A stretch of 64,000 bases of DNA from an uncultured Oscillibacter sp. (lineage in GTDB: Bacteria; Bacillota; Clostridia; Oscillospirales; Oscillospiraceae). How positions within the stretch are numbered: position 1 is the first letter of the stretch; each line of letters opens with the position of its first letter. The notes under the pieces are model-generated. The model had not been told where the DNA came from. It saw only the letters and a program-made list of their open reading frames with translations, and ran no database searches. Of this stretch, positions 42,512 through 51,199 are shown piece after piece. Location: the NCBI GenBank assembly GCA_900770295.1, contig CAAGJQ010000154.1, forward strand, positions 1 through 64,000, written 5' to 3'. The translations under genes and the position numbers were made by a program.

Positions 42512-43414
42512 ATGGCTTTCTCTGAGAATCTGCAATTCATCCGCGCTCAGGCGGGCGTCACCCAGGAGCAGTTGGCGGAACAGCTGGACGTCAGCCGCCA
42601 GTCCGTCAGCAAGTGGGAGAGCGGCGCCAGCTTTCCCGAGATGGACACTCTGCTGCGCATCTGTGATCTCTATGATGTCAATATGGACACTCTGCTCCGG
42701 GGCAGCGTGGAGGAGAGCCGGGTGTCGGACACCGCCCGGTACGACGCCTTCATGAACCGCTTCTCTTTGCGGATGGCCCTGTCCATCTCCGCCATCATCG
42801 CGGGCGTGGCGCTGATGATGGTCCTCAATGCCGCCCCCTCTGACTTGTCTGATATACTGGCGGGAGCGCTGTTTATGCTGATCGTCACCGTGTCCGTGGT
42901 GGTCATGGTGGCCAGCGGCATCCAGTATGACAACTTCCGCAAAAAGCACCCCGTTCTCCAGGATTTCTACACGGAGGAGGAAAAAGACGCTTTCCACCAG
43001 AAATTCGTGTGGTACATTGCAGGCGGCGTGGGCGCCATTTTGTTCGGTGTAGTGCTGCTGATCCTCATGTTCGCCTTCCTGCCGGAGCGGGAGCCCTATG
43101 AGTCCCTGGGCGGCGCCCTGTTCATGCTGCTGGTGGCGGGTGCGGTGTTCGCCTTTGTCTACGGCGGGATGCAGGAGGACAAATACAAGATCTGGAAGTA
43201 CAACCGGGACAACAACCCCACCCCAGAGGCCAAAAAGCAGCTGGGCCGCATCGGCACCGCCTGCGGCGTCATCATGCTGATCGCAACGGCTATTTATGTG
43301 GGCCTGGGCTTCACCCGGAACGCCTGGGGCACCGCCTGGTGGGTGTTCCCGGTGGGCGGCATCCTCTGCGGCGTGGTCAGTGTGGTGCTGGACCCCTACA
43401 AGGGCGAGGATTGA
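42512..43414 (+). CDS. XRE-family regulator with membrane domain
   Basis: A 300-residue fusion. Residues 1-64 are a Cro/CI helix-turn-helix (IRAQAGVTQEQLAEQLDVSRQSVSKWESG); residues 90-300 contain about six hydrophobic helices in three hairpins, with the hydrophilic loop QYDNFRKKHPVLQDFYTEEEK between. The protein is therefore a membrane-tethered DNA-binding protein. What it senses is unknown; such fusions are frequent in Clostridia and may report on envelope state. GGAGG precedes the ATG. It is a single gene with its own terminator. Confidence 0.88.
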   Translation: MAFSENLQFIRAQAGVTQEQLAEQLDVSRQSVSKWESGASFPEMDTLLRICDLYDVNMDTLLRGSVEESRVSDTARYDAFMNRFSLRMALSISAIIAGVALMMVLNAAPSDLSDILAGALFMLIVTVSVVVMVASGIQYDNFRKKHPVLQDFYTEEEKDAFHQKFVWYIAGGVGAILFGVVLLILMFAFLPEREPYESLGGALFMLLVAGAVFAFVYGGMQEDKYKIWKYNRDNNPTPEAKKQLGRIGTACGVIMLIATAIYVGLGFTRNAWGTAWWVFPVGGILCGVVSVVLDPYKGED

Positions 43415-43459
43415 AAAAAGTCCCCATTCCGTCAAATTCCGGCGGGATGGGGATTTTTT
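43414..43459 (+). terminator. Terminator of the membrane XRE gene
   Basis: A GTCCCCAT/ATGGGGA-based stem directly after the stop codon with a TTTTTT tail. Confidence 0.8.
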
Positions 43460-43461
43460 GC

Positions 43462-43490
43462 TTGCATTTCCCTGTTTTCTATGTTATAAG
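43462..43490 (+). promoter_or_regulatory. Promoter of the pheS T-box leader
   Basis: TTGCAT and TATAAG with 17 bases between, just before the leader. Confidence 0.6.
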
Positions 43491-43496
43491 TGGTAT

Positions 43497-43739
43497 TTGA
43501 TATCAGCGATGAACGGGAAAATAACCGTAAACGCCGCCAAGAGAGGTCTGGTCACCGGCTGCAAGCCAGACTGCGGACGCCCGGTTTGGTTCGCCCGGGA
43601 GCCGCCGTGGAGACACGGCCGGACACCCTCCGTTACAGGGGCTGCAAGTGCGCGCGGAAATCCGCGTGAATTTGGGTGGTACCGCGGAAGGAACAGCCTT
43701 TCGTCCCAATGATTGGGACGGAGGGTCTTTTTTTGTCCC
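43497..43739 (+). ncRNA. T-box leader (phenylalanine) of pheST
   Basis: The 14-base T-box core GGGTGGTACCGCGG is at 43674-43687, preceded by a stem I with the AGAGAGG and CTGCAAGCCAG apical features. Phe codons TTT (43585-43587) and TTC (43590-43592) lie where the specifier loop is expected; I cannot decide between them. A terminator (43697-43737) with a 13-bp stem, one bulge and TTTTTTT follows, whose 5' arm begins just after the T-box core so that antitermination is possible. Uncharged tRNA-Phe would let transcription pass into pheS. Confidence 0.93.
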
Positions 43740-43783
43740 AATTGAAACTGTGATGATACTATTTAAAATAAGGAGCATCGACT

Positions 43784-44809
43784 ATGAAGGAACAACTGGA
43801 AGCCATTCGCAAGAGTGCGCTGGAATCCATTGCCGGCACCCAGTCGGGCGCTGAGCTGGAGGCTCTCCGGGTCAAGTACCTGGGCAAAAAGGGTGAGCTC
43901 ACCGCCGTTTTGAAGCAGATGGGCAAGCTGTCCCCCGAGGAGCGCCCCGTCATGGGCCAGATGGCCAACGAGGTCCGTGCCGCCCTGGAGAAGGCCATTG
44001 AGGAGCAGTCCGCCATTCTGGCGGAGAAGGCCCTGGAGGCCAGGCTGGAGGCCGAGACCGTGGACGTGACCATTCCCGGCAAGAAAACCGAGCTGGGCCA
44101 CAAGCACCCCATGTACACCGCTCTGGATGAGTTCAAGCAAATCTTCCTGAACATGGGCTTTGAGATTTTCGACGGCCCCGAGGTGGAGCAGGAGGACTAC
44201 AACTTCACCAAGCTGAACACCCCCTCCGACCACCCCGCCCGGGAGTGGTCCGACACCTTCTATCTGACGGAGGACTCCCGCATCCTGCTGCGGACCCAGA
44301 CCTCCCCCATGCAGATCCGCGCCATGGAGACCCACGGCGTGCCCATCCGCATGATCTCCCCCGGCCGCGTGTACCGCAAGGACGAGGTGGACGCCACCCA
44401 CTCCCCCATGTTCCATCAAATCGAGGGCCTGGTGGTGGACAAGGGCGTCACCATGGCGGACCTGAAGGGCACACTGAACGCCGTCATCCGGGAGATTTAC
44501 GGTCCCGAGACGCAGACCCGCTTCCGTCCCCACCACTTCCCCTTCACCGAGCCCAGCTGCGAGGTGGACATCCAGTGCCACAAGTGCGGCGGCAAGGGCT
44601 GCCCCACCTGCAAGGGCGAGGGCTGGATTGAGGTCCTGGGCGCCGGCATGGTGCATCCCAAGGTCCTGCGCAACTGCGGCGTGGACCCGGATGAATACTC
44701 CGGCTTTGCCTTCGGCTTCGGTCTGGAGCGTCTGGCCATGGGCCGGTTCAAGATCAGCGACCTGCGGCTGATCTTCGAGAACGACGTCCGGTTCCTGGAG
44801 CAATTCTGA
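43784..44809 (+). CDS. pheS: Phenylalanyl-tRNA synthetase alpha subunit
   Basis: Catalytic subunit, 341 residues. The N-terminal coiled coil (1-90) is followed by the class II core: HPMYTALDEFKQIF, motif 2 RMISPGRVYRKDEVDATHSPMFHQIEG and motif 3 GFAFGFGLERLAMGRF. A CHKCGGKGCPTCKGEGW segment near residue 267 could form a zinc knuckle, as in many Clostridia. A weak purine-rich site (AAAATAAGGAGC) precedes the ATG. A 338-base structured spacer separates it from pheT. Confidence 0.97.
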   Translation: MKEQLEAIRKSALESIAGTQSGAELEALRVKYLGKKGELTAVLKQMGKLSPEERPVMGQMANEVRAALEKAIEEQSAILAEKALEARLEAETVDVTIPGKKTELGHKHPMYTALDEFKQIFLNMGFEIFDGPEVEQEDYNFTKLNTPSDHPAREWSDTFYLTEDSRILLRTQTSPMQIRAMETHGVPIRMISPGRVYRKDEVDATHSPMFHQIEGLVVDKGVTMADLKGTLNAVIREIYGPETQTRFRPHHFPFTEPSCEVDIQCHKCGGKGCPTCKGEGWIEVLGAGMVHPKVLRNCGVDPDEYSGFAFGFGLERLAMGRFKISDLRLIFENDVRFLEQF

Positions 44810-45147
44810 TCCCTCGAGGGGGAGCAGGCATACACCGTTGCGGCATGACGATTCCCGGACACTTCGTGTCCGCCAATCGTGCCGCTGCCTCGAAAGCGGC
44901 TCGCTTCATCCGCCGCTGGCGGCGCTTCGCCGCTTTCCCCTCGACCTCCCCGCCGCCAGTCCGTGGACTGGTGTGTGCGCCCCAAGGGCGCACGGGTCGG
45001 GGAATTTTCGCCACGTACAGAAGGTGAATTGCCGAAAAGCGGCAAGCGATACCGACCTGGGGCGCGCCGCGGCGAAAATGATTGAAATTTTTTCGCCGCA
45101 AAGGGGCGAAATTCTGCGAAGCCTCATGAGATTTAGGAGGATATACA
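44810..45147 (+). repeat. Hairpin-rich spacer between pheS and pheT
   Basis: No gene is supported. The spacer is a chain of stem-loops: a nested 46-base palindrome (44840-44885), CCAGTCC-GT-GGACTGG (44956-44971), GTGCGCCC-CAA-GGGCGCAC (44975-44993), TTGCCG/CGGCAA (45029-45045) and CGGCGAAAA/TTTTTCGCCG (45070-45098). The pheT ribosome-binding site AGGAGG follows at about 45135. It could be an inserted repeat element or a regulatory RNA within the pheST message. Confidence 0.7.
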
Positions 45148-47844
45148 ATGAAACTTTCCCGTAAATGGCTGAATGAGTTTGTCGATGTGGGGTCTGTCAA
45201 CGACCGCGATTTCGCGGAGGCCATGACCCTCTCCGGCTCCAAGGTGGAAGTCACCGAGGTCCTGAACGACTCTTTGAAAAATGTGGTGGCCGGCCGCATC
45301 GTGAAGATGGAGCACCACCCCGATTCCGACCACATGTGGGTCTGCCAGCTGGACGTGGGCGAGGCTGAGCCCATCCAGATCGTCACCGGCGCCTGGAACA
45401 TCCACGAGGGCGATATGGTGCCCGTGGCCAAACACAAATCCCTGCTGCCCGGCGGCGTGAAGATCGAAAAGGGCAAGCTGCGGGGCGTGCTGTCCAACGG
45501 TATGCTGTGCTCTTTGAAGGAGCTGGGCCTGACCGCCGAGCACGACTATCCCTACGCTGTCATCAAGCCCGCCGCCCTGCTGAATGACTACAAGCCCCTG
45601 GACAAGGAGAAGCCCTCCATCCCCGCCGACGTGCAGCCCGGCCATAAGATCTATGGCAAAGTGGTGGCCGCCCGGGTCACCGGCGTCTCCTCCGAGGACG
45701 GCTTCATCTGGGCCTGCGCCCTGGATACCGGCTCCGGCATGGCCGCCGCCTCCACCGACTGCGCCAACATCCACGAGGGCGACATGGTGGCCTACGACAC
45801 CGGCAGGAACCACATCTGCACGCTGGAGGACCTCCACGCCCAGCAGGCGGAGTTCCCCCACTGCATCGACGACGGCATCTTCGTCCTCCATGAGGACGGG
45901 GTGAAGCCCGGCGACGACATCGCCGCGGTCATCGGTGCCGATGACCATGTGGTGGAGTTTGAGATCACCCCCAACCGGCCCGACTGCCTCAGCGTCATCG
46001 GTCTGGCCCGGGAGGCCGCCGTCACCTTCAACAAGCCCTTAAAACTCCACACCCCCGAGATCAAGGGCTGCGGCGGCAGCATCGCCGACCTGGTGGACAT
46101 TGAGATCGAGGACCCGGACCTGTGCCCCCGGTATACCGCCCGGCTGGTGAAGAACGTGAAGATCAAGCCCTCCCCCGCCTGGCTGCGGGAGCGGCTGCGG
46201 AACTCCGGCGTCCGTCCCATCAACAACATCGTGGACATCACCAACTACGTCATGCTGGAATACGGCCAGCCCATGCACGCCTTTGACTTCTCCTGTGTGG
46301 ACGGCGGCAAGATCGTGGTCCGCACCGCCCGGGAGGGCGAGACCATCCAGACCCTGGACGGCAACGAGCGGAAGCTGACGACCAACATGCTCTGCATCTG
46401 CGACGAGCACAAGCCCGTCTGCGTTGCCGGCGTCATGGGCGGCGCCAACAGCGAGATCATCGGCGACACCGCCATGGTCCTCTTTGAGTCCGCCAACTTC
46501 AACGGTGCCTCTATCCGCCGCACCGCCACCGCCCTGAACATGCGCACCGAGGCCTCCGCCCGGTACGAGAAGGGCCTGGACCTGATGAACACCATGAAGG
46601 CCGTCCAGCGGGCCTGCGAGCTGGTGGAGCTGCTGGGCGCCGGCGAGGTGGTGGACGGCGTCATGGACGTCATCGCCAAGGACGCCTGGCCCGTCACCGT
46701 CAAGCTGGAGCCCGAGAAGGTCAACGGCCTGCTGGGCACCGACGTGTCCGAGGCCGAGATGCGCCGCATCCTGACGGACCTGGGCTTTGAGCTGGAGGGC
46801 GACACCATCCACGTTCCCTCCTGGCGCGGCGACGTGGAGCACTACTCCGATATTGCGGAGGAGGTCGCCCGGTTCTACGGCTACAACAAGATCCCCGACA
46901 CCCTGTCCTCCGGCATGAACAGCCGCCGGGGCTATTCTCCCGTCCAGCAGGCGGAGAACACCATCGGCGCTCTGTGCCGCAGCGTGGGCTACAATGAGAT
47001 CATCACCTACTCCTTCATCAGCCCCACCTACTACGACAAGATCGACCTGCCCGCCGACTCTCCCCTGCGGACCTCTCTGAAAATTCTGAATCCCCTGGGC
47101 GAGGACACCTCCATCATGCGCACCACCACCCTGCCCTCCATGCTGGAGATCCTGACCCGGAACTACAATTTCCGCAACAAGTCCGCCAAGCTCTACGAGC
47201 TGGGCCGCACCTACTTCGCCAGGAACGACGGCTCCGGCATGGCCAACGAGCCCAAGGTCCTGTCCCTGGGCGCCTACGGCCCCGACATGGACTTCTTCGC
47301 CCTGAAGGGCACTGTGGAGACCGTGCTGGATGGCCTGCGCATCACCGGCGTCCGCTATGAGGCGGAGCGGGAGAATCCCTCCTACCACCCCGGCCGCTGT
47401 GCCAAGGTATATTGTGGTGACACGCTGCTGGGCGTCTTTGGCCAGGTCCATCCCCATGTGGCCGCCAACTACGGCGTGGACGCGGAGCTCTATGCCGCCG
47501 AACTCCAGTTCGACGCCCTGTATGAGAGCATCAGCGCCGCTCCCATCTACCAGCCCCTGCCCAAGTTCCCCGCCGTCACCCGGGACATCGCCGTGGTCTG
47601 CGATAAGGCCGTCACCGTGGGCGCGCTGGAGGACTGCATCCGCCGTGGCGCCAAGGGCCTTCTGAAGGACGTGGCCCTGTTCGACATCTACACCGGTCCC
47701 GGCATCCCCGAGGACAAGAAGAGCGTGGCCTTTAACCTGACCCTCCGTGCCGACGACCGCAACCTCACCGCCCAGGAAGCCGACGAGGATGTGAAGTCTA
47801 TTCTGGACTTGCTGAAATCCGAGCTGAACGCCGTCCTGCGCTGA
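45148..47844 (+). CDS. pheT: Phenylalanyl-tRNA synthetase beta subunit, with an extra OB domain
   Basis: Editing and tRNA-binding subunit, 898 residues, about 90-100 longer than usual. Residues 45-125 are the normal EMAP/OB tRNA-binding domain. Residues 130-240 are an insertion whose GKVVAARVTGV, then ANIHEGDMVAYDTG, parallels GRIVKMEHHPD and WNIHEGDMVPVAK of the first domain, so it looks like a tandem copy. After that the standard B3/B4 editing region (FEITPNRPDCLSVIGLAREAA), the class-II-like core and the C-terminal anticodon-binding fold (PLPKFPAVTRDIAVV) are complete. AGGAGG precedes the ATG. Confidence 0.96.
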   Translation: MKLSRKWLNEFVDVGSVNDRDFAEAMTLSGSKVEVTEVLNDSLKNVVAGRIVKMEHHPDSDHMWVCQLDVGEAEPIQIVTGAWNIHEGDMVPVAKHKSLLPGGVKIEKGKLRGVLSNGMLCSLKELGLTAEHDYPYAVIKPAALLNDYKPLDKEKPSIPADVQPGHKIYGKVVAARVTGVSSEDGFIWACALDTGSGMAAASTDCANIHEGDMVAYDTGRNHICTLEDLHAQQAEFPHCIDDGIFVLHEDGVKPGDDIAAVIGADDHVVEFEITPNRPDCLSVIGLAREAAVTFNKPLKLHTPEIKGCGGSIADLVDIEIEDPDLCPRYTARLVKNVKIKPSPAWLRERLRNSGVRPINNIVDITNYVMLEYGQPMHAFDFSCVDGGKIVVRTAREGETIQTLDGNERKLTTNMLCICDEHKPVCVAGVMGGANSEIIGDTAMVLFESANFNGASIRRTATALNMRTEASARYEKGLDLMNTMKAVQRACELVELLGAGEVVDGVMDVIAKDAWPVTVKLEPEKVNGLLGTDVSEAEMRRILTDLGFELEGDTIHVPSWRGDVEHYSDIAEEVARFYGYNKIPDTLSSGMNSRRGYSPVQQAENTIGALCRSVGYNEIITYSFISPTYYDKIDLPADSPLRTSLKILNPLGEDTSIMRTTTLPSMLEILTRNYNFRNKSAKLYELGRTYFARNDGSGMANEPKVLSLGAYGPDMDFFALKGTVETVLDGLRITGVRYEAERENPSYHPGRCAKVYCGDTLLGVFGQVHPHVAANYGVDAELYAAELQFDALYESISAAPIYQPLPKFPAVTRDIAVVCDKAVTVGALEDCIRRGAKGLLKDVALFDIYTGPGIPEDKKSVAFNLTLRADDRNLTAQEADEDVKSILDLLKSELNAVLR

Positions 47845-47862
47845 CCCTGTTCCGGAGAACAC

Positions 47863-47897
47863 CTGCCCCCTGTCAAACACGGTTTGGCAGGGGGCAG
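47863..47897 (+). terminator. Strong stem-loop after pheT
   Basis: A 16-bp stem (CTGCCCCCTGTCAAAC and complement, one G-T pair) around a three-base loop. The following T content is low, so it may be a message-end stabiliser as much as a terminator. Confidence 0.65.
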
Positions 47898-47930
47898 TAA
47901 AAATCTTTCACAATTTTCCTCTTGAAACGC

Positions 47931-47959
47931 TTTACAGTTTTTCAAAAAGCGAGTATACT
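47931..47959 (+). promoter_or_regulatory. Promoter of ireB
   Basis: TTTACA and TATACT with 17 bases between, 46 bases before the ATG. Confidence 0.7.
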
Positions 47960-48005
47960 ATCTTCATATGATGAATTCCAGCACAGAAAGAAAGGTGGTG
48001 TCTGT

Positions 48006-48251
48006 ATGGACGATTTTACCCGGAAATTCAGCATTGCGATGGAAAAGGACGCTGAGATCCACCAGATCCTCTCCACCGTCTATCAGGCATTGGAGGAAAA
48101 AGGCTATAATCCCATCAACCAGATCGTGGGTTATATTCTGTCTGAGGACCCCACCTATATCACCAACCACAATAACGCCCGCACCCTGATCCGGAAGATC
48201 GACCGGGATGAATTGCTGCAGGTATTGGTACGCAAGTATCTGGGCCAGTAA
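48006..48251 (+). CDS. ireB: IreB-family regulatory phosphoprotein (UPF0297)
   Basis: An 81-residue protein; the family signature [42 protein letters not shown] is nearly unchanged. In Enterococcus faecalis IreB is phosphorylated by the PASTA kinase IreK and tunes cephalosporin resistance. A threonine/serine stretch near the N-terminus ([13 protein letters not shown]) corresponds to the region that is phosphorylated there. AAAGGTGG precedes the ATG at 48006. No ruvX or DUF1292 gene follows, although these are usual neighbours in other Firmicutes. Confidence 0.95.
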   Translation: MDDFTRKFSIAMEKDAEIHQILSTVYQALEEKGYNPINQIVGYILSEDPTYITNHNNARTLIRKIDRDELLQVLVRKYLGQ

Positions 48252-48287
48252 CAAAAGTTACAATTTGTAATCTTTTTATGTAAATTG

Positions 48288-48349
48288 ATTCCGCAGGACT
48301 CGCAGCTGCGCTGTTTCGGTGCAAATGCCTGTACTTGCGGAATTTTTTT
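48288..48349 (+). terminator. Terminator of ireB
   Basis: ATTCCGCA pairs with TGCGGAAT across a long loop that can fold further; a TTTTTTT run follows. Confidence 0.65.
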
Positions 48350-48414
48350 GCCGTTTTTGTGTATTTTATAAAAAAACAAATGATTTTTCCATAAAATTCC
48401 CCCCTGCGGCGGCG

Positions 48415-48443
48415 TTGACAAACCGGAAAAAATCTGTTACAAT
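48415..48443 (+). promoter_or_regulatory. Promoter of the 102-residue protein gene
   Basis: Consensus TTGACA and TACAAT with 17 bases between, 30 bases before the ATG; the short leader contains the direct repeat GGTTACAATTT/TGTTACAATTT. Confidence 0.75.
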
Positions 48444-48473
48444 TTGGTTACAATTTTTCAAAGGAGTGTTCCC

Positions 48474-48782
48474 ATGGCAGAAAGCAAGACCGCGAAAGCG
48501 GAAGGCCTGATCTACAAAGGCCACCCTCTCCGTCGTGTAGACAATCTGATCTACTACGGAACGATGGCTGAAAAATATATCATCATGATGCAGGTTCTGG
48601 ACAGCAAGAAGGAACAGGATCTGAACGTTGCCACCAGGGTCTCCGTTCAGCTCCAGCTGACCGATTCCAATCTGAAGTCCCGGGACCGTGTCGTGAAGAA
48701 GAGCGAAAAGGACAGCCTGTACGCAGCGATGGACATCGCGGCCATCTGGCTGGACCGCGCTTTGGCCGGCAAGGAGAAATAA
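48474..48782 (+). CDS. Conserved small protein of unknown function
   Basis: A 102-residue soluble protein. The central part is compact and strand-rich (LIYKGHPLRRVDNLIYYG, then KYIIMMQVLDSKKEQ and VSVQLQLTDSN), and the end is an amphipathic helix (AAMDIAAIWLDRAL). I recognise it as a small protein seen in Oscillospiraceae, with no known role. AAAGGAG precedes the ATG. The NlpC/P60 gene starts 54 bases later without a visible terminator, so the two may be cotranscribed. Confidence 0.8.
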   Translation: MAESKTAKAEGLIYKGHPLRRVDNLIYYGTMAEKYIIMMQVLDSKKEQDLNVATRVSVQLQLTDSNLKSRDRVVKKSEKDSLYAAMDIAAIWLDRALAGKEK

Positions 48783-48836
48783 GTTTTCTTCCCTGAAACC
48801 CTTTTACAAAAGACTCGACGAAAGGAAGCATCACCT

Positions 48837-49736
48837 ATGACACACTTTGCAGGCAAGGCAGCAAAGGTCCTCGTTCTCTCCGCAGCTACCACTTTGCTGC
48901 TGGCTGTTTCCGCTCTGGCCGCCGAAAGCGATATCGCTGTCGGCGCGGGCGCTACAACCGGTTCTTCCCTGAGAATGCGCGCGGAGGCCTCTACTTCCTC
49001 CTCTATTATTACCACTCTGGATAAAAATGTGGCCGTCGCTGTTCTGGACGATACGCTGGACGGCTGGTACAAGGTCAGCTTCAACGGCAATTCCGGCTAT
49101 GTCTCTGCGGATTTCCTGCTGATCGACCAGGATAACATCTTTCAGTCCTACGGCCGCATCAATGCCGACGGTGTGAATGTTCGCGCCTCCGCCTCCACGG
49201 AGGGTGAGGTTCTGGCCTCCGTCAACAGCGGCACCATCGTCACTGTCACCGGTCTGGTAGACGGCTGGTACAGCGTCACCTGCCAGTACGGCACTGAGGG
49301 CTATATCCGCAGCGATTTTGTGGATTTGACCACCTCCAGCACCAGTTCTTCCAACAGCAGCATTGTCAGCTTTGCCAAGCAGTACCTGGGTACCCGCTAT
49401 TCCTACGGCGGTTCCTCTCCCAGCGGCTTTGACTGCTCCGGCTTCACCATGTACGTCTACAAGCAGTTCGGCTACTCTCTGCCCCACACCGCTACCGGCC
49501 AGTGGCAGAGCGGTCTTGGCACCAAGGTGTACAGCATCGGCGCTCTGCAGGCCGGTGATCTGGTGTTCTTCAACGATCCCAGCCGCAACGCCGGAAAGGC
49601 CTGCTCCCACGCCGGTATCTACATCGGCGGCGGCCAGTTCATCCACTCCTCCTCTTCCAAGAGCAACGGTGTTATCATCAGCGACCTGACCAGCGGATAC
49701 TACAATACATATTTTGTGGGCGGTATCCATGTCTAA
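48837..49736 (+). CDS. Secreted SH3b-SH3b-NlpC/P60 cell-wall hydrolase
   Basis: A 299-residue secreted peptidoglycan endopeptidase. The signal peptide ends near residue 28 (VSALAA). Two bacterial SH3 domains follow (about 37-96 and 107-165, with LRMRAEAS and VNVRASAS as repeat starts), then a serine-rich linker and the NlpC/P60 domain with catalytic C200 (FDCSGF), H258 (SHAGIYIG) and H270 (FIHSS). It should cleave stem peptides in wall turnover or daughter-cell separation. AAAGGAAG precedes the ATG. Confidence 0.95.
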   Translation: MTHFAGKAAKVLVLSAATTLLLAVSALAAESDIAVGAGATTGSSLRMRAEASTSSSIITTLDKNVAVAVLDDTLDGWYKVSFNGNSGYVSADFLLIDQDNIFQSYGRINADGVNVRASASTEGEVLASVNSGTIVTVTGLVDGWYSVTCQYGTEGYIRSDFVDLTTSSTSSSNSSIVSFAKQYLGTRYSYGGSSPSGFDCSGFTMYVYKQFGYSLPHTATGQWQSGLGTKVYSIGALQAGDLVFFNDPSRNAGKACSHAGIYIGGGQFIHSSSSKSNGVIISDLTSGYYNTYFVGGIHV

Positions 49737-49752
49737 GTGCGATCCATCGAAC

Positions 49753-49780
49753 GCGGCACGCATTTGCGTGCCGCTTTTTT
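49753..49780 (+). terminator. Terminator of the NlpC/P60 gene
   Basis: GCGGCACGC and its complement with a four-base loop, then TTTTTT. Confidence 0.9.
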
Positions 49781-49792
49781 CTGTCCTTTCCC

Positions 49793-49821
49793 TTGCCATC
49801 TCGCCGACGGCCTGTTATAAT
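49793..49821 (+). promoter_or_regulatory. Promoter of the YnbB-like gene
   Basis: TTGCCA and a perfect TATAAT with 17 bases between, 40 bases before the ATG. Confidence 0.75.
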
Positions 49822-49861
49822 AGCCGATTGTGCAGAAAAAAATAAAAACCGAGGTCTTATC

Positions 49862-51148
49862 ATGGAAATTGAAGCGATGTACGAACAGCTGGGCGTCAGC
49901 CGGGCTGTCTATGAATACGGCGAGGCCGTTCTGCGGGACCTGCGTCCCCGTTTTGACGCCATTGACCAGACGGCGGAGTACAACCAGGGCAAGGTGCTGG
50001 CCGCCATGCAGAAAAACCGGGTCAACGCCACTCACTTCGCCGCCACCACCGGCTATGGCTACGATGACGAGGGCCGGGACAATCTGGAACGGGTCTACGC
50101 CGATGTGTTCCACACCGAGGCCGCTCTGGTCCGTCCCCAGATCACCTGCGGCACCCACGCTCTGACCGTGGCTCTCTCCGCCAATCTGTTGCCGGGAGAT
50201 GAGCTGCTCTCCCCTGTCGGCGCTCCCTATGACACCCTGGAGGAGGTCATCGGCATCCGGGAGAGCAAGTGCTCTCTGAAGGAGTACGGCGTCACCTATG
50301 CCCAGGCGGACCTGAATCCCGACGGCTCCTTTGACTATAACGCCATCCGGGAGAAGATCAACGAGCGCACCAAGCTCATCACCATCCAGCGGTCCAAGGG
50401 CTACGCCACCCGTCCCTCCTTCTCCGTGGCCCAGATCGGCGAGCTGATCGCCTTCTGCAAGTCCGTGAAACCGGATGTAAAGGTCATGGTGGACAACTGC
50501 TACGGCGAGTTCGTGGAGGCCATCGAGCCCTCCGACCTGGGGGCCGACATGGTGGTGGGCAGCCTCATCAAAAACCCCGGCGGCGGTCTGGCCCCTATCG
50601 GCGGCTACATCTGCGGCACCAGGGAGTGTGTGGAGCGCTGCGCCTACCGGCTGTCCGCTCCCGGCCTGGGCCAGGAGGTGGGCGCCAACCTGGGCCTGAT
50701 GCCCTCCTTCTATCAGGGCCTGTTCCTCTCCCCCACTGTGGTGTCCGGCGCGCTGAAGGGCGCCATCTTCGCCGCCAACATCTACGAAAAGCTGGGCTTC
50801 GCCTGCGTTCCCAACGCCACGGAGGACCGGCACGACATCATCCAGGCCGTCACTCTGGGCAGCCGGGAGGCCATGGTGGCCTTCTGCAAGGGCATCCAGT
50901 CCGCCGCTCCCGTGGACAGCTATGTGACGCCGGAGCCCTGGGCCATGCCCGGCTACGACTCCGATGTCATCATGGCGGCAGGCGCCTTTGTCCAGGGCAG
51001 CTCCATTGAGCTGTCCGCCGACGGCCCCATCCGCCCCCCCTACGCCGTCTACTTCCAGGGCGGTCTGACCTGGTACCACGCCAAGCTGGGCATTCTGATG
51101 AGCTTGCAGAAGCTGGTGGAGGCCGGACTGGTCAAGCTGCCTGAATAA
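49862..51148 (+). CDS. YnbB-like PLP-dependent protein (methionine gamma-lyase-like family)
   Basis: A 428-residue fold-type I PLP protein, formerly called aluminium resistance protein. The PLP lysine is in VVGSLIKNPGGGLAPIGGY, with the aspartate of the cofactor nitrogen in VMVDNCYGEF and the substrate loop GYGYDDEGRDNLERVY near the start. Family members are placed near methionine gamma-lyase by fold, but their reaction is not known. The ATG at 49862 begins MEIEAMYEQLG, behind GAGGTC. In many Firmicutes it neighbours hfq/miaA or glnR; here it is alone. Confidence 0.93.
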   Translation: MEIEAMYEQLGVSRAVYEYGEAVLRDLRPRFDAIDQTAEYNQGKVLAAMQKNRVNATHFAATTGYGYDDEGRDNLERVYADVFHTEAALVRPQITCGTHALTVALSANLLPGDELLSPVGAPYDTLEEVIGIRESKCSLKEYGVTYAQADLNPDGSFDYNAIREKINERTKLITIQRSKGYATRPSFSVAQIGELIAFCKSVKPDVKVMVDNCYGEFVEAIEPSDLGADMVVGSLIKNPGGGLAPIGGYICGTRECVERCAYRLSAPGLGQEVGANLGLMPSFYQGLFLSPTVVSGALKGAIFAANIYEKLGFACVPNATEDRHDIIQAVTLGSREAMVAFCKGIQSAAPVDSYVTPEPWAMPGYDSDVIMAAGAFVQGSSIELSADGPIRPPYAVYFQGGLTWYHAKLGILMSLQKLVEAGLVKLPE

Positions 51149-51152
51149 GATA

Positions 51153-51191
51153 AAAATTCCCTCTGCGGTCTGCGCAGAGGGAATTTTCTGT
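51153..51191. terminator. Bidirectional terminator
   Basis: AAAATTCCCTCTGCG and its complement with a five-base loop; serves the YnbB-like gene and the converging DUF368 gene. Confidence 0.85.
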
Positions 51192-51199
51192 CTTTAAAA

